This document shows, piece by piece, positions 45,196 to 54,366 of a DNA stretch of 63,702 nucleotides. The stretch comes from JBPOIC01 sp052034865 (GTDB lineage Bacteria > UBA10199 > JADFYH01). The stretch is from contig JBPOIC010000026.1 in assembly GCA_052034865.1 (NCBI GenBank), forward strand, positions 1-63,702, read 5' to 3'. A program made the translations under genes and the position numbers. The notes beneath the pieces are model-generated. The model was not told the origin of the DNA. It searched no databases and saw nothing but the letters and a program-made list of their open reading frames with translations. The number at the start of each line of letters is the position of its first letter. Positions within the stretch are counted from its first letter, which is position 1.

Positions 45196-46029
45196 ATGTC
45201 CAAAACCAAACTGGGAAGCCGGATACAGCAGGCGGCTGGATTTATCAAGAAACGAATCCCCCATCCGCCTGTTGTCGGTCTTGTGTTCGGATCTGCGCTT
45301 GCCGATCATTTTATTCTTCAGCTGAAAGATCCTCTCTGTCTTCCCTTCGAGACAATCCCCCATTTTCAGAAATCCACAGTTCCGGGCCATGCCGGAAAAT
45401 TATATTTCGGTTATATTCACTCTGTTCCTGTAATTGTCGGAGCCGGGCGCTTTCATCTTTACGAAGGTTATTCTCCTGCCGAGGTTGCCTTTCCCATCCG
45501 TGTATATGAACAGTTGGGGATCACCTCCCTGATCCTAACGAACGCAGCCGGAGCCTTGAATCCGCGTTTTAAGTCAGGCTCGATGGTCTTGATTCAGGAT
45601 CACTTGAATCTGACCGGACAAAATCCATTAATGGGCGAAAATGACTTAAAGCTGGGTGCCCGTTTTGTCGATATGAGCTCTGCGTACTCTCCAGTCCTTA
45701 ACCAGAAAATTGAACGGACAGCCCGAAAGATTAAACAGAAAATGGAGAAGGGAATTTATGTCGGAATCACAGGGCCTTCCTATGAAACTCCTGCCGAGAT
45801 TCGGATGTTTCGAAAACTGGGAGGGGATTGCATTGGTATGTCGACTTTAATGGAAGTCATTGCCGCGGCCCATCAAAGGCTTCCTACGGCCGTGATTTCA
45901 TGTATTACGAATGAGCTTTCTTTAAATAAAAAGGTTTCGCTTTCGCACGAGCAGGTGGTGAAACAGGCGAAGCAGATTCAGGTCAAACTTTCCAATCTTC
46001 TTGTGAGGTGTCTGTGCGATCATCCCTAA
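45196..46029 (+). CDS. punA: Purine nucleoside phosphorylase (PNP, trimeric type)
   Basis: The 277-residue enzyme splits purine nucleosides to base plus ribose-1-phosphate. The phosphate and base site motifs are GLVFGSALADHF, GRFHLYEGY, TNAAGALNP, DHLNLTGQNP, GPSYETPAEIRM and GMSTLMEVIAAAH; the last differs slightly from the usual GMSTVPEV. ITNEL retains the base-binding Asn, as in other trimeric PNPs. It overlaps hemC by 16 bp, so the two are translationally coupled. Confidence 0.9.
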   Translation: MSKTKLGSRIQQAAGFIKKRIPHPPVVGLVFGSALADHFILQLKDPLCLPFETIPHFQKSTVPGHAGKLYFGYIHSVPVIVGAGRFHLYEGYSPAEVAFPIRVYEQLGITSLILTNAAGALNPRFKSGSMVLIQDHLNLTGQNPLMGENDLKLGARFVDMSSAYSPVLNQKIERTARKIKQKMEKGIYVGITGPSYETPAEIRMFRKLGGDCIGMSTLMEVIAAAHQRLPTAVISCITNELSLNKKVSLSHEQVVKQAKQIQVKLSNLLVRCLCDHP

Positions 46030-46937
46030 TCCTTGCCACACGAGGCTCAGCGCTGGCCTTGGCACAATCCAATTACGTCAAACAATGTATAGAAAAGCAA
46101 CACCCGCAGGTAAGCGTGGAGCTTTTAAAAATTAAAACCAAAGGGGATATTGTTCTAGATCGCTCCTTAAGAAATGAGGGAGGCAAGGGACTTTTTGTCA
46201 AAGAGATTGAAGAAGCCTTGCTGGATGGACGGGCAGATCTCGCTGTGCACAGTATGAAAGATGTCCCTGCGGAGATTCCCTCAGAACTGAAAGTGGGAGT
46301 GCTTTTAAAAAGAGAAGATCCCGCAGATGTTTTAATCTCAGCAAAATACCAATCAGTTCAGGATTTGCCTTTAGGCGCAAGAGTCGGAACCACTTCTTTA
46401 CGCAGAAAAGTACAGTTGCAAAAGCTCCGTCCGGACCTTGATATCCAGGACCTGCGCGGAAACGTCGATACCCGACTTAAGAAATTAAAAGAGGGTGAAT
46501 GGGATGCTATCCTTCTTGCTTTTGCAGGATTGAAGCGACTGGGGCTTGCTACCGAGGCGACCGAAAAACTTTCGTTTATTGCTTCCCCTGGTCAAGGCGC
46601 CATTGGCATCGAATATCGTCGTGAGGATGGTGAGCTTGATCAGGCACTTCAGTTTTTAAATGACTCAGAAACCTTTGCCTGCGTGAGCGCCGAGCGGGTG
46701 ATTTTGCATCAGGTCGGCGGAGGATGTACGCTTCCCTTGGGAGCTCAGGCATGTCGGCGTGGAAATGAAATCATTTTGAAAGCCTTCGTGGCTGATCCGG
46801 AAGGGAAGGAATGGATCAAGACCGAGCTTTCTGGTCCACTCGAAAATCCGGAAGAGCTGGGTAGAAAAGTTTCGGAAGTTCTTATTCAAAAAGGAGCGAA
46901 AGAGATTTTAAAACGGATTTCCAAAACCGATTTTTAA
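46014..46937 (+). CDS. hemC: Porphobilinogen deaminase
   Basis: The 307-residue enzyme polymerises four porphobilinogens to hydroxymethylbilane. Hallmarks are LATRGSALALAQ, KDVPAE, SLRRKVQLQ, QDLRGNVDTRL, SPGQGAIGIE and the dipyrromethane-binding Cys in GGGCTLPLGA. GTG 46014 is preferred because GAGG lies five bases upstream; GTG 46008 is an alternative that has the GAGG on top of it. It overlaps the PNP gene and is followed by cobA-hemD after 54 bp. Confidence 0.95.
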   Translation: MRSSLILATRGSALALAQSNYVKQCIEKQHPQVSVELLKIKTKGDIVLDRSLRNEGGKGLFVKEIEEALLDGRADLAVHSMKDVPAEIPSELKVGVLLKREDPADVLISAKYQSVQDLPLGARVGTTSLRRKVQLQKLRPDLDIQDLRGNVDTRLKKLKEGEWDAILLAFAGLKRLGLATEATEKLSFIASPGQGAIGIEYRREDGELDQALQFLNDSETFACVSAERVILHQVGGGCTLPLGAQACRRGNEIILKAFVADPEGKEWIKTELSGPLENPEELGRKVSEVLIQKGAKEILKRISKTDF

Positions 46938-46991
46938 GGCATTGATATTAAAGTTACCGCTTCTTTTACCTTATTCGACCTAAATCCATTC

Positions 46992-48536
46992 ATGAAGATC
47001 CATTTCGGAAAAGTCTATCTCGTCGGTGCCGGACCTGCAGATCCAGGCCTGATCACGGTCAGGGCGCAGAGTCTTCTGCGTCGGGCGGATGTGATTTTTT
47101 ATGATAATCTCGTCAATCCTCTCCTGCTGAAAAATGCGAAGCCCGGAGCCGAGTGCATTGATGTCGGCAAGCGGGGTGAGGGAAGTAGCGCCCATCAGCG
47201 TGAGATCGAAGATAAGATTGTGGAAAAGGCCAGGTTGGGCAAGTGCGTCGTACGCTTAAAGGGAGGCGATCCTTTTATTTTTGGAAGGGGAGGGGAAGAA
47301 GCTGAGCGCTTGGCCTCAGAAAAAATTCCTTTTGAAATCGTGCCAGGGGTTAGTTCGGCGATTGCAGTCCCAGCTTATGCCGGAATTCCGCTCTCCCATC
47401 GCGATTTCACAAAAACCATCACCTTTGTAACGGGTCATCCCAAAACAGAAAACACCCAAAAGAATGATCATCCCATAGATTGGCAGGCCCTGGCCCAAAT
47501 GGGGACGATTGTCTTTTTAATGGGAGTTAAAACCCTTGAAGAGAACATGAATCGACTGATGGCCGCTGGTCGAGATCCCAAAACCCCTGTGGCGGTCATT
47601 CGCTGGGGGAGCGATCCCAAACAACAGACGTATCTCGGCGAGATCGGCGCCATCGCTTCTCAGATGAAGGCAATTCATTTAATGCCTCCGGCAGTGATCG
47701 TGGTGGGGGAGGTTGTCCATTTACGCGAAAAGATTGCATGGTTTGAATCTCGTCCCCTCTTTGGTAAACGGATTTTGGTGACCCGTGCCCAAAAAGATGC
47801 GGCGGCTTTGTCAGAGTCTTTGCGTGCGCTCGGGGCCGAGGTGATCGAAATCCCTCTGATCGAATTGCGGCCAACTCACTCGTGGGATGAGGTGGATCAG
47901 GCTATTGAGAATTTATCCTCTTATGCCTGGCTTCTTTTTACGAGTGCCCATGGAGTGCGTTTTTTTATGGATCGTGTTTGGGAGCGTGAAAAAGATTGCC
48001 GGGTTTTTGGATTGCTCAAGATCGCTGCGGTGGGAACGTCTACCCGTGAATCCCTCGGGAAGTATTTTCTGAAACCCGACCGAATTCCCGAGGAGTTTTC
48101 TGGGAAGGCCCTGGGAGAAATGTTTGAGGCAGCAGAGATTGCGGGTAAGAAAATTCTTTTTCCTGCCGCCAAAGACGCGCGAGAGGAACTTCCTGCTCTT
48201 TTAAAATCCAAAGGAGCTTTTGTAGAGAAGATCACAGTCTATGAAAATCATGTGCCTGATAATGCGCTCGCCTCACTTCAATCTTTAGATCTTTCCCATC
48301 TCAATCTCTTGACCTTCACCTCGCCCTCCACAGTAAAACACTTTCTGGATGGAATCCCCGCAAATAAAAAATCCCTGGCAAAAAAACTTCCTGTCGTAGC
48401 CCTTGGATCGACGACTCAAGGCTTTCTTCATACCCAAGGATTTCAGCAAATTCTTCCCTGCCCATCCACTGCAACGACAGAGGGAATGATTCAAACAATC
48501 TCTCAAATTTTCTCTCATGAACAGATGAGTGACTGA
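46992..48536 (+). CDS. cobA-hemD: Fused uroporphyrinogen-III methyltransferase / uroporphyrinogen-III synthase
   Basis: The 514-residue fusion combines two adjacent tetrapyrrole steps. Residues 1-245 are the SUMT (CobA) domain: VYLVGAGPADPGLITV, VVRLKGGDPFIFGRGGEE, VPGVSSAIAVPAYAGIPLSHR. Residues about 255-514 are HemD: GKRILVTRAQKDA, LFTSAHGVRFFM, FPAAKDARE, TFTSPSTVKHF. Together with hemC it takes porphobilinogen to uroporphyrinogen III and on to precorrin-2/siroheme. Such fusions are known in several phyla. hemA, hemB and hemL are not in the window. Confidence 0.95.
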   Translation: MKIHFGKVYLVGAGPADPGLITVRAQSLLRRADVIFYDNLVNPLLLKNAKPGAECIDVGKRGEGSSAHQREIEDKIVEKARLGKCVVRLKGGDPFIFGRGGEEAERLASEKIPFEIVPGVSSAIAVPAYAGIPLSHRDFTKTITFVTGHPKTENTQKNDHPIDWQALAQMGTIVFLMGVKTLEENMNRLMAAGRDPKTPVAVIRWGSDPKQQTYLGEIGAIASQMKAIHLMPPAVIVVGEVVHLREKIAWFESRPLFGKRILVTRAQKDAAALSESLRALGAEVIEIPLIELRPTHSWDEVDQAIENLSSYAWLLFTSAHGVRFFMDRVWEREKDCRVFGLLKIAAVGTSTRESLGKYFLKPDRIPEEFSGKALGEMFEAAEIAGKKILFPAAKDAREELPALLKSKGAFVEKITVYENHVPDNALASLQSLDLSHLNLLTFTSPSTVKHFLDGIPANKKSLAKKLPVVALGSTTQGFLHTQGFQQILPCPSTATTEGMIQTISQIFSHEQMSD

Positions 48537-48685
48537 TTTTCGAACACTTTCCAGAAATCGTTCGGCTGGAAGTTCAAATTTCCAAAAAACTCCTCAGCAT
48601 TTTCCAATAAATCCGCCATCAGAAAGGTTTTTAAGTTCAATCAGAAGACAAATTGGACTTGGTTCTTCTTGGCCTGGGTTTTGCT

Positions 48686-48733
48686 TTGTGAAAGGTTTGT
48701 GTCGACACACATTACAAACTTTTCTTTTCACAA
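48686..48733 (+). promoter_or_regulatory. 5'-UTR hairpin touching the ribosome-binding site of the peptidoglycan hydrolase
   Basis: Outer arms TTGTGAAA (48686-48693) and TTTCACAA (48726-48733) enclose GTTTGT (48695-48700) and ACAAAC (48714-48719), with TGTCGACA at the centre. The right arm ends at the AAGGAG site that precedes the ATG at 48745. It could control translation or be an operator. Confidence 0.5.
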
Positions 48734-48744
48734 GGAGAACACGC

Positions 48745-49725
48745 ATGAACGTTTCATCCCTTATCCAATCCTTTAATACACACATCACACCCACACTTTC
48801 CAAAATATCCTCAGCGATTTCAGAAACGGTGCATCAGGTTTCAAAACCCCTTCCTGCCCTGATGGGTGATTTGAAAAAACTCGTTCAAAACCACAGTACA
48901 CTAAATAAAGATCAGATGACCGCGCAATCGATTGCAAATGCCCAGCGTCAGCATTTTCTTTCCAAAAATCCAGGCATTCAGGAGGTCTCTGACGGAAAAA
49001 GAACTTTGAGTAGGGGCACTCAACCCTCCAAAGAAAACGGACTGCTACAAGATCTTTTGCGTGCGCGAGGTTACTCCATTGAAGATCAACACGGAGGCCA
49101 GCGTGGATTTTTTGGCTCAAAGACCGAAATGGCGGTAAAGAAATTTCAGTCCGATCACGGCCTGATCGCCGATGGAATCGTCGGCCAAAAAACTCTCAGT
49201 GCCTTGCTGGATCCTGCCTCTCCCAAAGTGAATGCCCTTCCATCCAAAAAATCACTCAGTGCCCAGGAGTTTATCAACCGATACTCGGTGCACGCGGTGG
49301 AGTCTCAAAAAATAACCGGTATTCCTGCATCGGTCACTCTGGCTCAAGCCGCTTTGGAATCGAACTGGGGAAAATCAGCGCCTGGAAATAATTTTTTTGG
49401 AATAAAAGGCGCAGGACCGGCGGGGACTCAATCTCTTAAAACCTGGGAAGTGATCGATGGGAAAAAGGTAACCGTGAGTGCCAATTTTAGAAAATACAAT
49501 TCAGCTGTTGAAAGTTTTATCGATCATGGAAAAGTCATTGCTCACAGCAAATACCTCAAGCACGCAATGGAGCATACTGGATCTCCCCTTGAGTTCATTT
49601 CGGCTCTTCAAAGCGGGAAGTCAAAGTATGCGACCGATCCAAAATATACCGACAAAATCATGTCGATTATTCATCAACACCATCTGGATCAGTATGATTT
49701 GATGGCGAGAGCAAACCTTCAGTAG
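48745..49725 (+). CDS. Peptidoglycan-binding N-acetylglucosaminidase (GH73/FlgJ-C-like)
   Basis: The 326-residue protein has an unusual N-terminus (about 1-100) with no recognisable signal peptide, a peptidoglycan-binding PG_binding_1 domain (about 110-165; FFGSKTEMAVKKFQSDHGL, DGIVGQKTLSAL) and a glucosaminidase domain (about 175-320; TLAQAALESNWGKSAPGNNFFGIKG, FRKYNSAVESFIDH). The glutamate in LESNWG is the catalytic acid. The missing signal peptide and FlgJ-like domain leave open whether it is secreted via a flagellar route or lysis; no flagellar genes are nearby. AAGGAG supports this start over 48529. Confidence 0.82.
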   Translation: MNVSSLIQSFNTHITPTLSKISSAISETVHQVSKPLPALMGDLKKLVQNHSTLNKDQMTAQSIANAQRQHFLSKNPGIQEVSDGKRTLSRGTQPSKENGLLQDLLRARGYSIEDQHGGQRGFFGSKTEMAVKKFQSDHGLIADGIVGQKTLSALLDPASPKVNALPSKKSLSAQEFINRYSVHAVESQKITGIPASVTLAQAALESNWGKSAPGNNFFGIKGAGPAGTQSLKTWEVIDGKKVTVSANFRKYNSAVESFIDHGKVIAHSKYLKHAMEHTGSPLEFISALQSGKSKYATDPKYTDKIMSIIHQHHLDQYDLMARANLQ

Positions 49726-49829
49726 GGCTATAAAATAAGGTTGAAAATGAGGGGAGGAGATTGCACACTCCCTCTTCATTTACCACTCACGCCCTTGTCT
49801 TTAGAGTAAACCATTTTCAAGGAGATGTT

Positions 49830-50345
49830 ATGTTTCGTGATAATTCAAAAAATAAGCTTTGCTATTTTATGTATCTCTTTCTGGCTTTCTCGCTCCTTTT
49901 CTTGCCCTCCGGCTTTGCAAACACACTTTCTTTAAAAACTTACCTCAATCCCCGCTTTGCCTATTCGATTTCCTATCCTTCCAATCTTTTGATTCCTCAA
50001 GGCGAGTCTGCGAATGGAGACGGTCAGGAGTTTATTTCGAAAGATTCTAAGGCTTCTCTGGTGGTTTTCGGCTCATTTAACGCATCCAAAGAAAGTCTAA
50101 AAGTGTGGTATGAAGATGTGACGTTAAATAGTGTGGATCAAAAGTTCACCTATCAGGTTTTTAAAAAGAATTTTTTTGTGGTGTCTGGTTTGGAGAATGG
50201 AAATGTTATTTATCAAAAAACCTATCTTGTGAAAGATCGCTTCATCAGCTTTATCCTGCGCTATCCTGAATCCGAGCGATCAACCTTTGATCCTCTCGTT
50301 AAAAAAATTGCAGATTCCTTTCATCCTTCACTTCCATCCCAATAA
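49830..50345 (+). CDS. Secreted protein of unknown function (PsbP-like)
   Basis: The 171-residue protein has a signal peptide (cleavage near GFAN) and a single domain with FAYSISYPSNLLIPQ, EFISKD, LVVFGSF and FILRYPESER, resembling the short PsbP/DUF1795-type beta-sandwich proteins. The family is tentative. Start 49830 is chosen because AAGGAG precedes it. It lies 18 bp before corA and may be co-transcribed. Confidence 0.65.
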   Translation: MFRDNSKNKLCYFMYLFLAFSLLFLPSGFANTLSLKTYLNPRFAYSISYPSNLLIPQGESANGDGQEFISKDSKASLVVFGSFNASKESLKVWYEDVTLNSVDQKFTYQVFKKNFFVVSGLENGNVIYQKTYLVKDRFISFILRYPESERSTFDPLVKKIADSFHPSLPSQ

Positions 50346-50363
50346 TCATTTCAGGAAGTTTTT

Positions 50364-51431
50364 ATGTCTCTAGTGTTCAAGTCACGTTCGAAAAAGAAAG
50401 GGTTGCCACCCGGCAGCCTTGTTCACATCGGGAAACATCCTAAATCTCCGATCCAGCTCTCGATCATTCGTTATTCTTCCTCTGAATGCCAGATCGTCGA
50501 GAAAAGCACTCTCGAGGAGTGCCGTGCCCTGGTTCCTGAGAATACGATTTTGTGGATCAATGTCGATGGAATCTACGATCCTGAGATCATTCGTGCTTTA
50601 GGGGAGCATTTTCGCATCCATCCGCTGGTGCTTGAGGATATAGCGAATGCCGATCAACGTCCGAAAATGGAAGATTATGGCACCTATCTCTATCTGGTCT
50701 CTAAAATGCTCACCTATCATCCTGAGAAAAAAACAATTCAGAGCGAGCAGGTGAGCTTTGTTCTTGGCTCTAACTGGGTACTGACCTTTCAGGAAGAAAA
50801 AGAAGGGGATGTGTTTGAGCCCGTACGCGAGAGAATCAAGCGGGAAAAAGGATTCATTCGACAAATGGGGGCCGATTATCTGGCCTACAGCCTGCTCGAT
50901 GTCATCGTTGATCATTACTATAACAGTCTTGAAAGAATTGGAGATGAAGTCGAAGGACTCGAAGAGAAAATTCTGGATGATCCCCAGTCCGATCACATTG
51001 CCACGCTCCATCATTTAAAAAGAGAAGTGGTCTCGATTCGACGGTCGGTGTGGCCTCTTCGGGAAGTGTTGGCGGGCATTGATCGTGTGGAGTCTGATCT
51101 CATTCAGAATAAAACAAAAACCTATTTTAGAGACGTCTATGATCACATTACCCAGATGATCGATAGCGTTGAGACTTTTAAGGAAATGCTGTCAGGGCTT
51201 CTGGATATTTATCTTTCCAGCATTAGCCAAAAACAAAATGCGGTCATGAAAACCCTGACGGTAGTCTCAACGATTTTTCTTCCTCTCACTTTTCTGGTTG
51301 GAGTTTATGGGATGAATTTCGAGCATATGCCCGAGCTGAAGTGGCATTATGGCTACCTCTTGGTGTGGGGTGCGATCGCCATGATCGTGACGTTCATGCT
51401 GGTGTTGTTCAAAAGGAGAAAATGGATTTAG
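50364..51431 (+). CDS. corA: CorA-type Mg2+/Co2+ transporter
   Basis: The 355-residue protein has a long cytoplasmic alpha/beta and stalk-helix region (about 1-290) and two C-terminal membrane helices. The diagnostic YGMNF motif is followed by EHMPE, the normal periplasmic loop, ahead of the last helix. Length is typical. The N-terminus up to about 60 is variable, as is usual in the family. Mg2+ is the most likely ion. Confidence 0.94.
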   Translation: MSLVFKSRSKKKGLPPGSLVHIGKHPKSPIQLSIIRYSSSECQIVEKSTLEECRALVPENTILWINVDGIYDPEIIRALGEHFRIHPLVLEDIANADQRPKMEDYGTYLYLVSKMLTYHPEKKTIQSEQVSFVLGSNWVLTFQEEKEGDVFEPVRERIKREKGFIRQMGADYLAYSLLDVIVDHYYNSLERIGDEVEGLEEKILDDPQSDHIATLHHLKREVVSIRRSVWPLREVLAGIDRVESDLIQNKTKTYFRDVYDHITQMIDSVETFKEMLSGLLDIYLSSISQKQNAVMKTLTVVSTIFLPLTFLVGVYGMNFEHMPELKWHYGYLLVWGAIAMIVTFMLVLFKRRKWI

Positions 51432-51470
51432 GTCTTGACCTTACCTCGTTGACTACATAACTAAATAGTC

Positions 51471-52046
51471 ATGAAGAAAAATTCTATTTCGCCTCAAGAT
51501 TTCATCGCGCAGCTAAAAAACAATCCTCTTCCAATCCTTGATGTTCGGGAAGTCGATGAATACTCCCGCGAGTCGATCCCGAAATCCCTCAATCACCCCC
51601 TTTCCAGGCTTAAATCTGGCGATTTTTCAGGTCTGGATCCTCAACAGGCCTATTATGTCATTTGTGCCCGTGGCATGCGGAGTCTGGCGGCGATCGATCT
51701 TTTGAAAACCAAAGGCTTTCAGAATCTTGTCAATATTTCTGGCGGGATGAGTGCCTACAAAAGTGCAAAGGGAGAAACCATCTGCAACAAGTCAGTCCTT
51801 CCGATCATGCGTCAGGTACAGATAGTTGCAGGATCCCTTGTTTTAACAGGTCTGATTTTATCCCATTATATCGGCGCTCAATGGATCTATCTCTCCGGTT
51901 TTGTCGCCTGTGGGCTTATCTTTGCGGGAGTGAGTGGTCTGTGCCCGATGGCAAAACTTTTGGAAATGCTTCCCTGGAACCAGGCTGTTTTAAAATCCTG
52001 TGATTCATCTGCTTCGACTGGCGATTCAAAAGGGTGTTGTACGTGA
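51471..52046 (+). CDS. Rhodanese domain-DUF2892 membrane protein (YgaP-like)
   Basis: The 191-residue protein has an N-terminal rhodanese domain (about 8-105: LPILDVREVDEYSRESI, active-site Cys in YYVICARGMRS, GGMSAYKSA) and a C-terminal DUF2892 with two membrane helices ending SGLCPMAKLLEMLPWN. This is the YgaP architecture, a membrane sulfur-transferase. The ArsR gene overlaps its 3' end, matching the ygaV-ygaP pairing known from E. coli. Persulfide handling is inferred. A GACTA...TAGTC inverted repeat lies just before the ATG. Confidence 0.85.
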   Translation: MKKNSISPQDFIAQLKNNPLPILDVREVDEYSRESIPKSLNHPLSRLKSGDFSGLDPQQAYYVICARGMRSLAAIDLLKTKGFQNLVNISGGMSAYKSAKGETICNKSVLPIMRQVQIVAGSLVLTGLILSHYIGAQWIYLSGFVACGLIFAGVSGLCPMAKLLEMLPWNQAVLKSCDSSASTGDSKGCCT

Positions 52047-52357
52047 AATCTCTTTCCCAACATTCTGAATCAACTCTGGAAGAGGTCGCTGAAATGCTCA
52101 AGGCGCTCGGAGACAAAACGCGTCTTCGAATCATGCAGCTTTTGCATGAGGGTGAAAGGAGTGTTGGAGAAATCGTGGATCTGCTTGAGTTCAGTCAGGC
52201 GAATATCTCCAAGCATTTAAGAGTTCTTTATCGCGAAGGACTGCTTGCTTGTCGAAAGGAAGGGACCACGGTCTATTATTTTATTTCAGATCCTTACGTG
52301 AAACGCATCTGTTCTGTCATTTGTGAGGGGCACTTGAAACTTTCCGGAAAAAAATAA
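52043..52357 (+). CDS. ArsR-family transcriptional regulator (YgaV/BigR-like context)
   Basis: The roughly 104-residue winged-helix repressor has LKALGDKTRLRIMQLL, a recognition helix in LEFSQANISKHLRVLYREGLL and REGTTVYYFISD, typical of ArsR/SmtB. Cysteines lie in LLACRKEG and RICSVICEGH and could sense sulfane sulfur, but the two-Cys arrangement of BigR/SqrR is not obvious. The start is GTG 52043, which overlaps the previous stop as GTGA; GTG 52034 is a less likely alternative. Expected to control the surrounding sulfur operon. Confidence 0.88.
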   Translation: MKSLSQHSESTLEEVAEMLKALGDKTRLRIMQLLHEGERSVGEIVDLLEFSQANISKHLRVLYREGLLACRKEGTTVYYFISDPYVKRICSVICEGHLKLSGKK

Positions 52358-52448
52358 AAACACACAATCTTCTAGATACCAAAACTTTGCTGATATCTGA
52401 TCCTCACCGAAGAGGGTGTTCCCATTCCATGAATCAACCGGAGAAAAT

Positions 52449-54092
52449 ATGAGCCTAAGAATTGTTATCGTTGGTGGTGTTGCGGGCGGAGCGACAGCAG
52501 CCGCAAAGGCCCGACGCGAAAACGAGCAGGCGGAAATCACTGTTTTTGAAAGAGGGCCATACGTCTCTTTTGCCAATTGTGGGCTCCCCTATTACCTCGG
52601 AGGAGAAATTACATCGCGGGAAAAACTTCTTCTGATGACGCCCAAGCGATTCTGGGATCGATATCGCATCTCCGTTTATACCCATCACGAAGTTTTAAAA
52701 ATCGATCGTTCCAAAAAAGTGGTTTTGGTGGAAGGGGAAGGGAAGGTTTTTGAAAAGCCTTACGATAAGCTGATTCTGAGCCAGGGGGCCGCAGCCATTG
52801 TCCCACCTTTTAAAGGCGTCGACCAGAAACACGTTTTTACCCTTCGCGATATTCCTGATATGGATCGCATCGATGAATTCTTAAAGAAAAATAATCCTAA
52901 AACAGCTGTTGTGATTGGGGGTGGATTCATTGGTCTGGAAATGGCTGAGGCATTTTTTCATCGCGATATTCGGGTGACGGTGATTGAAAAAGCTCCCCAC
53001 ATTCTTCCCTTGCTCGATAACGATGTCGCCGCGGAACTTACCGAGATTCTGCTTCAGAAAGGACTACAGATCCGCTCCGGAATTGGGGCAACTGAATTGG
53101 GTGAAAAAGAAGTGATTCTTGAAGATGGGACTTGCGTGCCCGCAGATATGGTCTTGCTGAGTGTTGGAGTGAAACCCGAGATCAAGCTCGCCCGTGAAGC
53201 AGGGCTCGCGATTGGAAATACGGGAGGCGTTCGGGCGAATGGGAGAATGGAATCCTCTGATCCTGATATCTATGCTGTGGGTGATGCGGCCGAGACAACT
53301 CACCTCATGACAGGATCTCGCGTTCGTGTGCCTCTGGCAGGTCCTGCCAACAGACAGGGCCGCGTGGCGGGAGCAAATGCTGCTGGAGGACACCTGACTT
53401 ACCCGGGGACCTTGGGCACTTCTATTGTCCGGATTTTGAACCATACGATCGGCTATACCGGGCTTAATTCCCGCCAGGCCAGAGAGGCAGGCTTTTCCTT
53501 TTTTTCATCGATGACTCGAGACAATTCCCATGCCTCTTACTACCCAGGTGCAAAATCCCTTTTAATTAAAATCCTTGTTGAAGAAGGAACCGGAAGGATT
53601 CTGGGCGCCCAGGTTCTGGGAGAAGAGGCGGTTGATAAACGTGTGGATGTTTTTGCCACAGCCATTTTCGCAAAAATGTGCGTGGCTGATCTGGAATCTC
53701 TTGATTTAGCGTATGCTCCACCTTTTGGATCGGCCAATGATCCTGCGAATGTGGCCGCATTTGTAGCTTCGCACGAAGTGCGTGGTGATATTCGTATCGA
53801 AGATCCAGCTCAGCTAAAACCCCAAGAAGTTTTTCTTCTCGATGTGCGCACCTGCGATGAATTGAAACTTTATGGCAAAATCGCAGGGGCGAGTCATATT
53901 CCTCTCGATGACCTCCGGGATTCGCTGAACCATCTTCCGGTCGATCAAAGAATTGTCGTGTATTGCCAGAAGGGCCAACGGGGCTATCTTGCAACACAAA
54001 TCCTGAAACAATCCGGATTCTCTCAAGCTTGCAATCTAAAGGGAGGATTTTTACAGGCCCGATTTTCAGGTGTTCCGATTGAGAAAGCGTAG
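52449..54092 (+). CDS. CoA-disulfide reductase/rhodanese fusion (pyridine nucleotide-disulfide oxidoreductase)
   Basis: The 547-residue flavoprotein has an FAD-binding GGVAGGATAA, the single active-site Cys in SFANCGLPYY (C44), an NAD(P)H-binding VVIGGGFIGLEMAEAF, a PNTC dimerisation domain and a C-terminal rhodanese domain (about 455-545, Cys in VVYCQKGQRGYLA). This matches the CoADR-RHD family, which reduces CoA persulfides, CoA disulfides or polysulfides. GGAG precedes the ATG; an upstream in-frame ATG at 52416 is weaker. Third gene of the sulfur operon. Confidence 0.93.
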   Translation: MSLRIVIVGGVAGGATAAAKARRENEQAEITVFERGPYVSFANCGLPYYLGGEITSREKLLLMTPKRFWDRYRISVYTHHEVLKIDRSKKVVLVEGEGKVFEKPYDKLILSQGAAAIVPPFKGVDQKHVFTLRDIPDMDRIDEFLKKNNPKTAVVIGGGFIGLEMAEAFFHRDIRVTVIEKAPHILPLLDNDVAAELTEILLQKGLQIRSGIGATELGEKEVILEDGTCVPADMVLLSVGVKPEIKLAREAGLAIGNTGGVRANGRMESSDPDIYAVGDAAETTHLMTGSRVRVPLAGPANRQGRVAGANAAGGHLTYPGTLGTSIVRILNHTIGYTGLNSRQAREAGFSFFSSMTRDNSHASYYPGAKSLLIKILVEEGTGRILGAQVLGEEAVDKRVDVFATAIFAKMCVADLESLDLAYAPPFGSANDPANVAAFVASHEVRGDIRIEDPAQLKPQEVFLLDVRTCDELKLYGKIAGASHIPLDDLRDSLNHLPVDQRIVVYCQKGQRGYLATQILKQSGFSQACNLKGGFLQARFSGVPIEKA

Positions 54093-54131
54093 GAAAAAAT
54101 TAATAAAACCATCAGACGAAAGGAGAATGAA

Positions 54132-54317
54132 ATGAAATGTAATGTTGGAGGAATTGATCGTGTTTTGAGAATTGCCGCAGGTGCGGTTGTTATATCATTG
54201 GCCTTTGTAGGTCCTCAAACCCCCTGGGCCTATCTTGGGGCGATTCCACTGCTGACAGGGATTTTTGGAATTTGCCCTGCCTATTTTCCTGTTGGAATCA
54301 ATACCTGCAAAAAATAA
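54132..54317 (+). CDS. DUF2892 membrane protein
   Basis: The 61-residue protein has two hydrophobic segments and the typical DUF2892 layout: NVGGIDRVLRIAAGAVVIS, then GAIPLLTGIFGICPAYFPVGINTC. The conserved Cys in GICPAY and a final NTCKK are present. It lies downstream of the CoADR-rhodanese gene with AAAGGAG at its start. DUF2892 proteins often accompany rhodaneses and are thought to work in sulfur transfer at the membrane; the role here is contextual. Confidence 0.88.
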   Translation: MKCNVGGIDRVLRIAAGAVVISLAFVGPQTPWAYLGAIPLLTGIFGICPAYFPVGINTCKK

Positions 54318-54366
54318 GAGAATAGGACTTTCTCATTTAAGCGATTTGCATCGTTATAATTCCTTC

